Source: Temnopleurus reevesii (lineage: Eukaryota > Echinodermata > Echinoidea > Temnopleuroida > Temnopleuridae). Taken from it: a stretch of 64,000 nt of DNA. Under the pieces are notes generated by a model. The model was not told the origin of the DNA. It worked only from the letters and a program-made list of their open reading frames with translations, and made no database searches. Position 1 is the stretch's first letter. Every line of letters starts with the position of its first letter. Below are positions 21,766 through 34,184 of the stretch, piece after piece. The stretch covers positions 1 to 64,000 of the forward strand of contig BQKZ01001517.1 of the NCBI GenBank assembly GCA_036244855.1. Reading direction: 5' to 3'. The position numbers were made by a program, and so were the translations under genes.

Positions 21766-22480
21766 TTCAATTCAATTCAATTTAATATCAATTTATTTCA
21801 TTCAGATTAAAAAGGTACATACACATGACATAGGGTAAAGAATATATAAATTGTAAAGGAATGAGGAGACAGCTTGGAAATTAGCTGCTGCCACCAGATA
21901 TACGGTACCTGCAACATACAATATCAAAACAAATAACAAAAATGAATGTGTAAAGTAGAGGTAAAAAAAAGTTATAGCGATAATCAAAATACAAACATAT
22001 AAACATCTAATAGGACCGTACAAACCCTAGACAAACATGACAAAACTTAAGAGCCTGATGAAAAATTCCTACATGACATTTGTAGCTTTAGTCAAAGAAG
22101 TTTCTTTCAGTTATTTTGAATACATTTAGAGATGGACTTGTTTTTTATTCTTTAGGTAAGTCATTCCAAACTTTTGGACCTTTAAAAAAAAAAATTGAAT
22201 TTAAAGACAGTATTTAAAGATATTTTTTTCTTCCCCAATAATGATAAGCAAGTTCAAGATCAGAGGTCAATATGAATCGGTTACATGTGTGACTTTGCAC
22301 AAAAACATGATTATGTACATGTAAGTTGGGTTTAATTTACAAATTTTGTATAAATCTATATTTAGATATACAAATTATTGCTTGGAGGTACATTATAGAT
22401 ATGTTGACAAGAAAATCATAATCAATTAAATTGAAGATTTGTCCATAATATGTGTCACACATGTGACGAAGAATGAGTCT
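21766..22480 (-). mobile_element. Decayed LINE (non-LTR retrotransposon) 3' end
   Basis: On the minus strand, 22180-22148 reads FKGPKVWNDLPKE then a stop. This is the G-P-K-x-W-N-x-L-P motif near the C-terminus of CR1/jockey-type reverse transcriptases. Just upstream an interrupted frame gives HTCNRFILTSDLELAYHYWG, similar to the segment usually preceding that motif. Downstream follows an AT-rich 3' UTR, ending near 21770-21790 in AATTG tandem repeats typical of LINE tails. Frames are broken, so the copy is dead and 5'-truncated; the upstream limit is a guess. Confidence 0.65.
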
Positions 22481-23588
22481 ACTGTACAGTGTAGGCCTTG
22501 TAGCTGGCTTTAATATTATTTTTATGATTTTTTTGCCAATGTGCGAAAATGATAGATTAGTACAGCTTTTATATTGACATGATCATGAAACGTAATTCCA
22601 GATTTACACCTTCCTAATACACGTATACGGATGTAGGCTTGGATTTTCTTTTTTTTTTGGGGGGGGTCGTATTTTGCACTCCTTTTCACAATTTGTAGGC
22701 TAGTCAAATTCAACATTATTTCCATTTCATATATTTTTTTTTCAATAACATAGCATTCTTATCTTGTAAATTACAGGACATTCTGCATTATTTAGGCCCT
22801 CCCTCTGGGAGTATGTAACAATGATTTGATCTCTTTAAAAGCTCTCTAGCTATTTTTAGAATCAAAGTGGCTCAAGAGGATAGAATTACTTGCATCTTAT
22901 CATGTAATATGCATGCTGGGCGCCACAGGAAATACTTTCTTCATCCCAGCACAGTCCTTGCTGGAGAAAATACTTGTCTCTATCACATGATCACACTGAA
23001 ACAGCAAAGCAATGTCATGTCAGATCTTGTGAGGTGTTTCAACACTTCAGCAACACATGTAGGTCTACAAATTATGTTTGCCATTTGATTCAAGGCATTA
23101 ATGTAGAAATTTTGTTGTGGCCGGCTTTTCATGTGGCATAAACATTTGACCTGCACTTCGGATTGAATCATTAGGATATTTGAGACTGCATGTAAATGGT
23201 CTTTCAGGTTCCATACCTTTGTCTTTCTGTACAAATCTTCAACAAAAAAGATCAACTGAAAGGAGACTAGCAAGATGTTGCCTATCATACTACATTCTAA
23301 GTCAGCTCCCAGGGATGATGACGATATTGCCATCGTATGACAACCATCTTCTGTCTTTTTATTCCTGGCATCCCAAATCATTAGTCTTATTCACACCTGG
23401 GACAGTGAACCCATGGATAAACTTAGTCCAGTTTAGCATATTTTTTCCTCCTCTGAATGATAGATATGACAAGCTACAGAGAATCAAGCAATTAAAAAAA
23501 AAATTATGTACGTATGTTCACAATAAATTTGGGTGTCCTGGAATGAAGCATGTTTAACATATAGATTTTATGTGTTAAAACTATGTAA

Positions 23589-23804
23589 GGGTATAGATTT
23601 GTAATAGTCAGGATGCAGAAATTGATGTGAATCAAGCTGATTTACTCACAAATTGCTTTACATGGCTAAATGAAACTGTGTTAGGAGAATATTTTTGCAT
23701 GTATTCTGGCATATTTTACTTTGAAAATGCAAATAAGCGGTTATTCCGATGGTGTGCTATTAAAATGAAGCGCCATCTCTCCTAAAACTGGTCTATCGGT
23801 TTAA
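23589..23804 (+). repeat. Dispersed repeat family R, copy 2 (internally deleted)
   Basis: GGGTATAGATTTGTAATAG at the start and GAAGCGCCATCTCTCC..TATCGGTTTAAT at the end match copy 1 at 20595-21076, but about 270 internal bases are missing. Both outer ends survive, which marks the element borders. Confidence 0.75.
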
Positions 23805-24472
23805 TTACTTGCACATGATTTTTTCCAAGGCTCATCTTCAATGTGGGTTTACATTTGTGTAGATGCTAATATACACATGAAACAACTTTGTTTCAGAAGG
23901 TTACTATTCAGATAGTGACCTTGGAATTAAACTAGCACTTAACTTGTCATGATGCTTTCAAATGCTTCCATACAAACCAATTCGAACTAGCATCATGTTC
24001 ACATAAAAATGTTTAGAAATAACGTGCAAGCCTTGCATGTGCAGTGTGAATATCATGTAAACTCTGCTTACATTAGAAGATGACAGCTCACCTACATGGG
24101 TCTTCCTTCAAGGAAGAAAATACAGGAAAAACCTTGACAACGTCGGAAGGAGAGATCTGCATCTTACTTTCAGTATAAGAGTCTTCTCTTGAATTAGCAC
24201 ACAATTTTATATTTATATTTCATCATATTGTTTACATCTCCTAAATGAAAATAGGTCATATCAGCATTTTGTTGCATTGTGTTATAGATAGATTTACATG
24301 AATTGTGTTGAATGGAAAAATGATTTTGAATGTCAAACAAATTTACGCAAACTAACTTTATGACTGTGTAAACAATTGTTCCATTGGTTTGATTTGAAAA
24401 CAAAAAATTAATCGGGAATATAACACCTATTGCTATTATATCCTATTTGGGAGAAAGCTATTCCACATCGCA

Positions 24473-24514
24473 TAATGGTACAGAAAATACGGTTAATGGT
24501 ACAGAAAATACGGT
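24473..24514. repeat. 21-bp exact tandem duplication
   Basis: TAATGGTACAGAAAATACGG + T is present twice head to tail with no differences. Confidence 0.95.
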
Positions 24515-27500
24515 GTTTGCAAAGCAATTTGGTTCTGACATTGCAATAACCCAAGTCGGAAGACTGATTTGTTGTATTATCCATTTATCATTCATCCAGA
24601 TGCCTTCAATAATATTTGTAAAATAATTGATGACATAGAGATCTACATTGAACATGGATTGCACAATATACGAAAGGAGACAGGAATATAATCCATGTAG
24701 AAATGCTTGACTTGAGAGGCGTGTTAAAGGTGCATGAGTTCATGAAATAGAGGATGAAGAGGAGAATTGTGTAGCAAGAATGCATACTGATTTACAGGAG
24801 GGTCTTCCTCCCTGTCTCATAACCATATGGTAATGCTATGCTCATCCTCTTTTACACCCATCTACCAGTGAGTGTGCATTGCTCCTCATGCACCTGACCT
24901 TGTATTTCATGGCCTATGGGAACACCCCCATTGGACTGAGTCAATGTCGCCAGGAGGTCTGGCAATGAGTGGCTCCTGGAGAGGATGTTTTGCATTTTGT
25001 ACCCACTGCATTACAGGAGTGGTTTAATACACATCTCAGCCTTATACAACCAGTCATCGTGATAAATGGATAGAAATGAGGGAGAAGTGATGCTTTGCTA
25101 TTCTCTTTCATAAATGTTGACATTTGTGTGGAAAGTAATAATGGTAATTTTGGGGATGACGCTTAAATACATGAATGTGGTAAATAGATATTTGCATTGC
25201 TGATATAGTGTATAGTGTACATTTGCATTACAGGACATATCTGGGAATATTCTTGGTTGTTTTTGTGTGTTTAGATGATTTGTGCATACTTGTACAATTA
25301 TTTCTGGCTAAAACTACAGTACATCGTACATGTACATGCATTTATGATGCATGCTTGAATTATAAATGGAAAATAAATGGAACCTCTTTTTTTCTGGTAT
25401 TAGAATGCATACATTTTTTAATAGCCTATATGTTCGTGTCGATCAGGAAATGAATATCATATGTAAATAACATAATTAGATTTGACCGATATACTGTACA
25501 TGCAACTGGTTACAATAATAGACTTATAACAACTGATTGAATTACTTTTATTTCCTTCCCCAAAACAGTAAACATGAAAATATATAAGAACAAGGCAGAC
25601 ACTCTACATGTACATGTAAAAGCAAAGCTTGAGCTTGGGACACCTTTTACAAATATTCAAACATCTTTACATATTGTAAATATTACTTTAATATTTAAAA
25701 AGATGACCATCAGTTCATGCATTACCTCTTGAGATCATGTGTTAGAATATATTTGATATGCAGTTTTTAATATACATGGTATTATATACATGTATGAAAG
25801 TGAATAATTAAAGATGCAAGGAAAAAGAAAACCCTGAAATACATTGATGACCATAACAAGCATGTATGCAAATGTAGATGAAAGAGACGATGCATTTAAT
25901 TGCCCCCTTACAAATTAGGATACAGTAAATGGACAGACAGACATGAGAGTGGATGGGAAGCATTGGCTGTGATGAATTAATTAACATATTAGCACTAAGC
26001 TTATTAGTATCAGACATGCCGGACATACAGCAATGTATCTTACACAGTGGCTGGGGGACAACACTGACTCATCCTCTGTGTGATTTAGTCAAGGTTATAC
26101 CTTGAACCTTGGGTCATGCATAGCAGCCTTGGATGGGCTGGATTCTTTCCATGAAGTTGGAATGTGCAGGTGTAATTGAACTGAATGGCTGTATTTCGTT
26201 TCAAATCATTCATATTCAAGCTTGGAGAAAGAGGCCTTTTGTTTTGAGTGATGATGTAGTCTTCGTTTGATGAATCAACAAAAAATATTAAAAAATCAAA
26301 CAAGAAACAACTGATACATTGAAAGGGATTAGTTCCATTCATTTTTTTTCATTCATTCCTCACTATAATATCCATGCTATGATGAATGTTTTTCCAACGG
26401 GCCAAACAAGGACATATCCTGAGCAAGTTGCCCATGTGTAAATGAGGGAAAAAAGTAAAGGACATGCCCAATAGATCTATGAATACTAAAACTTTGATAT
26501 TTAGTAATAATGTATAATAATGATTTGCATTTACATTGTATAAAGCGCCTCGTTAGATTCGTAAGATTCAAGGCGCATTTTAGGGAAGGTAGAAGAAATA
26601 CAGAACATGAATTACAAAATGCGATGTGAATACATGACGTTAAATAAATTCATTTTCAAATATTTGAAAATACTTTTAAATGGAATGATGTCTTATTGAA
26701 GATTAATGACAGGTGATGATTTAATTCAAGTTCAGGCTCAATCTGTAGGCATATAATATTCTGGCTAATACAAGTTTGACAACTATTAGAGTATGCTCAT
26801 TTTTAAAATTGATACATGCTTCTAGTAATAAGATGTAACCACACGATCACTTTCCAAATATTTATAAAAGGAATGTACCTTAAAGTAATCTCTTTTGAAA
26901 AATGTGCTAGTGATTTAATGGGTACAATGTAACCTTGCAGAACTGAAACCTCTGATAAGTCCATGTGAAATTTGATGCTGCTATCTTTAGCTGATATATG
27001 CCTGCTTGTATGGTGGTTTCTAATAGGTAATTGGCGCTTGAGTAATTATTTACTTAGCATGAACATTAACATTATAAATGAGCCAACACAGGCAGCATTG
27101 TGAGAAGGAAAGCGCTCTGGCAGGGAAGTAATGAATCGAAGGAAGAAACCTGCTGCCCTGCTCAAAATTGATTTTCGTGAATGATGACAAATAAACATAC
27201 TTAGCATGTAGTAAAGCAAGAATGGGTGAATCACTCGCTCCCCACTGCTCCTTCCATAATACAGTCATATTGAGTTGAACTGATTCATATGCAATACATG
27301 TCTTGCATGAATGAGATGACGGGGAGATTACAGTACATGTACCCGTAGAATTCAAATTCATGTTCAACAGTCTAAGTGGGAGACAGTATTAATGTAGTGC
27401 ATGTTGGCTTGTACAGTGTAGGCCTATATCATTTTATGAGAAACAGGAAACAAAGTGCTGGTATTTTGATACCCAATATTGTATTGTTTTATTAGTTATT

Positions 27501-29852
27501 ACATATTTGATAGATACTTGGAATTGTTTTGTAGAACCAATTGAAGGCAATAAATTTCTATTTTCATTAGATATTTTGTAATGTGAGATATATTGTAAGA
27601 TTCCAATTTCTTTACGTTTACAAAGTAGAAACTGGATTCTCCAAATGACAGGACCTCATCCCTATGCAATGTAGAGTTTGTGTACAAACATTGCCATTAT
27701 ATTGATCATACCATAGTTCAATAGAATACAGGCCCATCCTTGAAATTCGACACAGGTATTGAGATTGGAATGCAATCTCTCACAGTGAACCTTGCTTCTA
27801 AATGTGACCTTTGACCCTCGCTGAAACTGATCTTGGTCTTGAAATTACGAATAGAAGAGGATGACAGGAGGTGGAAGACCCCCAGTGGGAAGCCAAAGTC
27901 AGGTCAAAGTTGTCTTGGTTTGTGGTGGATGATGGTGGGTCCCTCTAAAACACCCTGCAGGGTTTCCCATGTCATTGAAAAGTGTTCTTTTCTCAAATAA
28001 TTATAGGATATTTCATGAAAGTAATGTTTTCAATGCTTATTTTCGAGATAATGGGTTGTGACCTAGGAGATGTGAGACATGGAATGACTTGTTTGACAGG
28101 CTACACACCCGTCTGCAATTGCAATTGGAATTATTTTCTTCTATTAAAGTTAATTTTTCTCAATCACAGATGCAGTTTCAGTAATTTTTATTTATTTGTT
28201 GATTTTCAATAATTCTGAATATGTTCATGTAGGTTTACAAAACTGGTTTTAATGGACATAAATTTCAAGTACATAAATTGCACAAACTAAAATTTTACTA
28301 TTCAAACCTGTTTCTTTATCAAGGCCAAGGCATTCGTGTAGGCTGTACGCAGAGGCTATTGGAACCAGAAATAACTAGTTAGGTTGTATAAAAAGTATCA
28401 ACAACTTTTTCAGGATATGTCAAATTGTCAATAAATGCTCATATTTTCAAAGAATCAATAAATATTGCAATAATTAGGCCTATAAAGTCTAAACACATTT
28501 GCAATCATGGTATGATTGCTATCAAAGGCCAATTCATTGCTTCATCATGGTTCTGAATTTAAACTGTGAAATGAACTTTGCTCCCGCACGAACAAGCAGA
28601 GCTATCAGAAGATCAATTGACTTTTTGTTTTCACGCGAGGGGCCAAACACACAGAAGCGTGGCCTGGGTGCCTCCCCCTTACACCTGAATGATCACAAGG
28701 GCTTTCTTGTTTTTAAGTTCAAGAGTGAGAGAGGTGTTAGGCTGAGTGAGCAATTATTGATTGGGTTCATTCATTTTGATGGATAATAATCTCAATTGCA
28801 ATGATAGAATTCATTATTCATCCAGCAAACTATTAGGTTACTTCTTTTCTGATTGACAGACACGTACACCGTATCTCAATCCTCACATTATAGGCCTGTA
28901 TACTAGTGATTGCTATCATCCATCTGAAAATACTCCTCAATAAGCCATATTCTTTTTAACTTCAGAATTATCACCTTTTACATTTGTATTAATTGGTTTG
29001 TGTAAAGGTTAGTGTCTTCATATTACTGCATGCGGTATGCATTGTGACAATTCACATTATGAGGTTTCATTTCTCTCACTGTCTGCCATCGCTAAAGTCA
29101 CTATTGGTTTGTAAAAAATCAATGAATTATTTTGAAATGTAAAAATAAATTGCGCCTTGCAAATGTTGTTCAGAACAAAATTGCTAAAGGAATGTTTGCC
29201 ATTGCTTGCAGGATTTTGACATTTACACAAGTGCATGCATCCAGAGAAATCTGAGGTGCTGTGCGAAGACATGACATCTGTAGTGTCAGAATATTATTAT
29301 CAAGCTAGTGGCAATGTATTATGTTGTTTTTTACTTAGATAACAGCCTTGTGGAAATGTAATGTTTGTGCGCAGTCTCCAGGATTAACTTCAGTTCTTCT
29401 TTTCCTGACCCACCCCTTTTCAAAGCCACCATTACTGATGTGTTTATTCTTAGAACATTATGATTCAAATTACCTGACAATGTAATTTCATATTTGCTTC
29501 CTTGAATGAGAAAATATAATTGACTAACCATGAATCAATCTCGTTTAATTTCAAATAAAGGTCAGAAAGATTTTATTTCACTTCCATACCATTCTTTCAA
29601 TATGTAATTCTAGCTATATTATTTTCTATTCTATTCTGGTGAATATACAAACACAGTAAACATCATTTAGCTTTTACAATTATTTACTAATATAGCACAT
29701 TTTAGAGTAAAATAATACACATTATGGAAGGGTATGTTTTGTTTTGTTTTGTTAAAAAAACAAAGGATTCAAAAGGGGCACTTCCATTACGTCTGTTGGT
29801 GAATGATGAAAGATATTTTGTGAAGTGTAATTAATCTATTAATTGTAGAATT
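24515..29852. other. Intronic stretch without recognised gene
   Basis: Non-coding, AT-rich. Contains the small hairpin fragment at 26540-26577 and no credible exon. A 95-codon open frame at 28499-28786 has somewhat higher GC but no family resemblance and no convincing splice sites. Confidence 0.5.
26540..26577. repeat. AAAGCGCCT..AAGGCGCATTTT hairpin fragment
   Basis: AAAGCGCCT and AAGGCGC pair around GATTCGTAAGATTC. Similar TATARAGCGCC words are frequent in marine invertebrate dispersed repeats (general knowledge). Only one fragment is seen here. Confidence 0.4.
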
Positions 29853-29940
29853 ACACAGTCATCTATCTATGCATTAGTCCCACTGATTGAAGATCACATT
29901 ACATGGTCAGGTGAAGTAAATTGTGTTCATGAGCTTCAAT
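29853..29940. repeat. 88-bp direct duplicate across gap 30113, copy 1
   Basis: Matches 30114-30201 at constant offset 261 with about two mismatches. Confidence 0.95.
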
Positions 29941-30112
29941 TTTGTTTAAAGGTCCACTATTATGAAATTACAAGTTGATCTGTATTGATGTATTATACCA
30001 TTATCAATACCCTTTTTACTGAAAGAGAGTCCAAATGTGTTTCATATATTTTATAATATTTTTCTTCATTTTTATGTTGGCTTAGTTGGGAACGCCCCTA
30101 CAAATTTCTTTC

Positions 30113-30113
30113 N
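30113..30113. other. Assembly gap (single N)
   Basis: Single N directly before the second 88-bp copy, as at the other two gaps. Confidence 0.9.
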
Positions 30114-30201
30114 ACACAGTCATCTATCTATGCATTAGTCCCACTGATTGAAGATCACATTACATGGTCAGGTGAAGTAAAGTGTGCTCATGAGCTTCAA
30201 T
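30114..30201. repeat. 88-bp direct duplicate across gap 30113, copy 2
   Basis: Starts at the base following the N. The 172 bases between copy 1 and the N (29941-30112) have no counterpart after copy 2, so they may be a haplotype-specific insertion. Confidence 0.95.
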
Positions 30202-32426
30202 ATGTTCAGAAAAAACTCACAAAAAATTGGGAAGTAAAAACATACAGTATGGGGTGTTTACTTCAGTGATGGCATGCTTGTGGCATACATTCTCTAAGGC
30301 GATATCAGATCCTTTTTGTGTCGGTCCCTTGGTCCCTAATTCGCCCTTTCAAACGTAGCGCTCCATAATGCACAGTGGCATGCTAGCTTCCCTGTAGGAA
30401 ACGAGACAAATCAAACTAATAGATGAGGAAAAAATTTCTTCCAATTGTGTAATTTGCATCTCATCCAACGAAAGGAGAGCAGGAGAGATAAGAGAAGCTG
30501 GGAGTTCTTGCCCTAGAAATTTAATTGTTCGCATTCACCGAGGACGCCCCTGAAGTCTTTTTGTTGCTGATAAATTAGTATGAGAATAAAAAGTGCCGCC
30601 CTGATAGAAGACGAGGGGTAAATGAAAAGAATTGAAATGTCATGGTAGAAAGAAATGAATAAGGAGAGAAGGATAGATGAATATATCCTGGAAATAAATA
30701 CACCACCATCTTATGTTGTGTAATCCTTTCAAGTACCCACTACTCCACCCCACAGACTAACCATCATTTTTTTGTTGTTACATATTATTTGGCAATGTCA
30801 ATAACAGACTATAGATAAAGGATGGAATTATTTTCATTCTTTAAAATAATGTTTTGATATCAGGCAAGTCAATTTTCTTTCTTATTCTGTGATTAATATT
30901 AGTAACATAGTGCTCTAATAATTGACTTGAATGAAAACAGAAATTTAAAGGTTTTTTTGTGTGTGCATGCACAATGTGTGGTATGGTAATGAATTCAATG
31001 GTTGTATCAATTTTAGGACACTGCTTTTATATGTATGACAGTTTCAACAAAGTTCATGATATTCATGTACAGTGTAAGTCAGAACTTTTCGATCAATACT
31101 TTAACTATGTGTATATGCAGGACTATCACAGTGGATTCACTCTAAATGTCATTTCTATCCTTCGCTTTATTACAATAACGGGTCACAAGCAAATATCTAA
31201 GTTAGAATTACATCATATTGTAGATGTTCAGATAAACTCTTACAAGTGTGACCCATAATCAGATTGAATAATTACTTTGATACTATAATTTTTATTATAG
31301 TTAATTTCCATGAAAATTATTAGAGCATATAATATTATTTTACTTGCGGTAAGCATATCCATAGCGTATAGCCGTTATTCATTTATTGCTCTTTCTCATT
31401 TCATCTAATCTATAGCATATAGAGAATTGTCTGTACGCAGTAATGCATTTGTGGTTCTATGTATGTATCATGGTAAGGATAGTATGACGATTTTATTCAG
31501 GACAATGGGACTGTTCTGTGGCGTTTAGGAAAGCTTAATTAATAATTGGATTGATAGTAGAGCATGACATATAAGTAATTATAACAAATGCTGTTTTCTA
31601 TATGCCTTGGCCAATTAGATTTTAATTCATTTTGGCATTTCGCTAATTAATTCCCATAGATTGTTGAATTGTGATGGACAGAAACACATTATGCATTGGC
31701 ATTGTGTTTTCAAAAATCCATATGTTGCTGCATTATGAATACAGAGACACGATAACTACCATGGATAATGAGCTAGTTGCATGTTATCAACAGATTGGCT
31801 TAAAGCGAAAACATACATGAGCACAATAAACTTCAAAAGTCATTGGTTTATTTATACCTGATACAACTTTAGCTCTAGACTCGTAAAGTATGAAATATAT
31901 CACCTCTAGCCCCTGTTTACCTGTTCTTAAATATTCTTGCTAATATTACAATCAAGATAGATTTTTAGCTGGTTCTGTTGTTGCAATGTTCATTATTCTA
32001 AACCTTTGGCCGAAACAGAAATCACCTGAAGTTTATAAGTTAATTGCTCCAGTACACTTCAAGAAATTGTAAAAGCAATTTAAAACTAGTAATTTATCAT
32101 TGGCAAGCCGATTGTTCTCTGCTAAAATGCACCATGTGTGGATAAACCTCTATGGGGAGCTTTGGCAAATACAGCATGATCATTACACTGACCAAAACCA
32201 TGCACTTTCTAATAAAGCACTGATCTAATTTTACTCAAGTTATATAGTGAATGTTTATCTTACACTTTATTCTTTCATACTTTCAGATATTCTTTTTTTC
32301 AAAGACATGAGAAGGGCCGTATACATTTAAACCGCTTTTGCGACGATTTGGCATTGTTATAGAATGCCTTTAAGCAGGGACCGTACAACATAGCCAAATC
32401 TCTATGAGATTGCAGGGCTATGGGAA

Positions 32427-32480
32427 ATACACGTTATAATGGGAATATCCCCTATTCTTTTCTGGGAGGAGTTGCTACCC
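32427..32480. repeat. Diverged dispersed repeat (pair with 13769-13825)
   Basis: Second copy of the AAATACA[T/C]GTTAT..ATATCCC..TATTCT repeat. Confidence 0.4.
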
Positions 32481-33119
32481 TGCAATTCTTTTTATCAAGG
32501 ATTGTTAGACCTATTTCATATAAGAAGAGTTTAGGTTTAAAAAATAGATGCTTGTAAATTAATTAACAAAGCTGTTTCACATATTCACTCATAAAAATTA
32601 ATTGTGCTGCATAATACAACTTAATTGGCACAAATGATTGCTAATATTTCATACTAAGTGTGTGTACTTTTTGCAACCTTAGGCTTATGCATGCTCTATA
32701 GATTACAAGTAATTCGACATGGACAGGAATTCTTAGTACAGGTCCTTATATTTTAAAAGCAATGGTATTTATTTTGTGCTATTCACACACTGGATGAAAT
32801 CATCCATTTGCATAGTAAACAATGCCTGGTATTTGGATGGTTAACCTATGTGCAGTCGGGCCTGAATTTTGTCAAAATACATGTACATGTAAGTGTACAT
32901 TGGTGTTTGTTATACAGAACTGTGATACTTTCTTTGTTTAAATTAAAAAGAATAGACTAAGAATAGACTATTTTACTAATAGATTATAATTCATACTTCT
33001 TTCTGAATAAATCGATTTAGCATGCATTTCAAATGCTGTGATTATTATCACTTTATAGATGGAACCATAATATTTTAATTGCAGCACTTGTATGGATCCA
33101 GTTTGGTAACATGACTTCT

Positions 33120-33243
33120 CATAATGTTGAGCAAGCCTAGGTCAAGCTTTAGGGTTGTCAATAAGAACATGCAACTCTCATATCTAAAGAGAACACATAA
33201 CATCTGCATCTACATGTACATGTATTTGTAAACCTGCCTATTG
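33120..33243. repeat. Fragment related to the 16261-16486 MITE
   Basis: Carries AGCAAGCCTAGGTCAAGC, TTTAGGGTTGTCAATAAG and a terminal GTAAACCTGCCTATT, parallel to 16391-16486. The left end is not recognisable. Confidence 0.55.
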
Positions 33244-34151
33244 ATGTGACTGTAGAAATAACACAAGTGTTCCAGACAAATTGTGTGATTTAAAAGTGCT
33301 ATTTTCTTGCATTCTGTTCATCATTCTCCTTTTTATCTATAACCACAGTTAACTAGTAGGTATATTGAGGATAAAATGTTTTATCACATTGATGTATATC
33401 ATGAACACATGCAGAATACAAATTTACGAAATGAATGCATTATCTCAAAGGCATTTTGGAGGATACATTTGAATGTTGTTTTCATATATATGAATAATGC
33501 TCTTGAAGTTACATATTGAGTGAATTATAGATTTTAAAAGAGGGCCCAAGGTTGATTTGTACTCTGGTTCTTCACATTTTCACAGAACAGCGGCTACAGC
33601 CTGTACCTAAAACTGGTTCCAAGTTCGCTCGACTCCTTAACAAGCAGAATGGGTGTTGAGTGTAAACTGCTGTATTTTACTGATGAATCTGTCCATTTCA
33701 TCCTTTTAGCACTTTGAAGGGGAATTATATTGTGATATTTATCACAACATGTTTGCAATTTTGCGGTAGTTAACCATGCACTTACCAAACAAGGCTATCA
33801 TGTGGTTATAGACAATTTGCAGTATGTACTTTTGTAAATCGTTCCTGATAGGTTTAGGACAATGTGCATATACTGTACTTGTAAACTATTTAATGATTGT
33901 GTTTATAACAATGCTTTTTTAATGAAATGAACAAGAACTTTCATATTATTACATCAATTCAAGCAGAAATGCCTCATTATATTTGGTGTGACAGTTAAAA
34001 ACAAATCAGAAAGAAAAACACTTATTTTTTAAATTGTCTGTCCAATGACATCATCAATTCTTATGTTGTTAAAATAATGATTAATAACGTATTGAATTAT
34101 GTATTGAATGTATTCTCTTACATATTATGATATAAATGGTCTAATTGTACA

Positions 34152-34184
34152 TTCTCTTTTCTTTTCTCTTTTATGCAGGTAAGT
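34152..34184 (+). promoter_or_regulatory. Candidate recursive splice site (ratchet point)
   Basis: A run of about 20 pyrimidines with one or two purines (TTCTCTTTTCTTTTCTCTTT) leads into TATGCAG, immediately followed by GTAAGTTC. The 3' splice site and the consensus 5' splice site abut at 34178/34179 with no exon between. This is the form of a zero-length recursive splicing exon known from long Drosophila and vertebrate introns. It lies on the coding strand about 24 kb into the AGAP intron. Function is inferred. Confidence 0.55.

Larger units (their letters stand above)
30202..34150. other. Intronic stretch without recognised gene
   Basis: Holds the diverged repeat at 32427-32480 and a fragment near 33120-33240 related to the 16261-16486 element. 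The stretch at 31540-31680 is dense in TAATTA-type homeodomain words, which AT-rich DNA can also give by chance. Confidence 0.45.

Noticed and set aside
28499..28786. 95-codon frame with higher GC as an exon
   Set aside because: No family resemblance and no convincing splice sites at either end.
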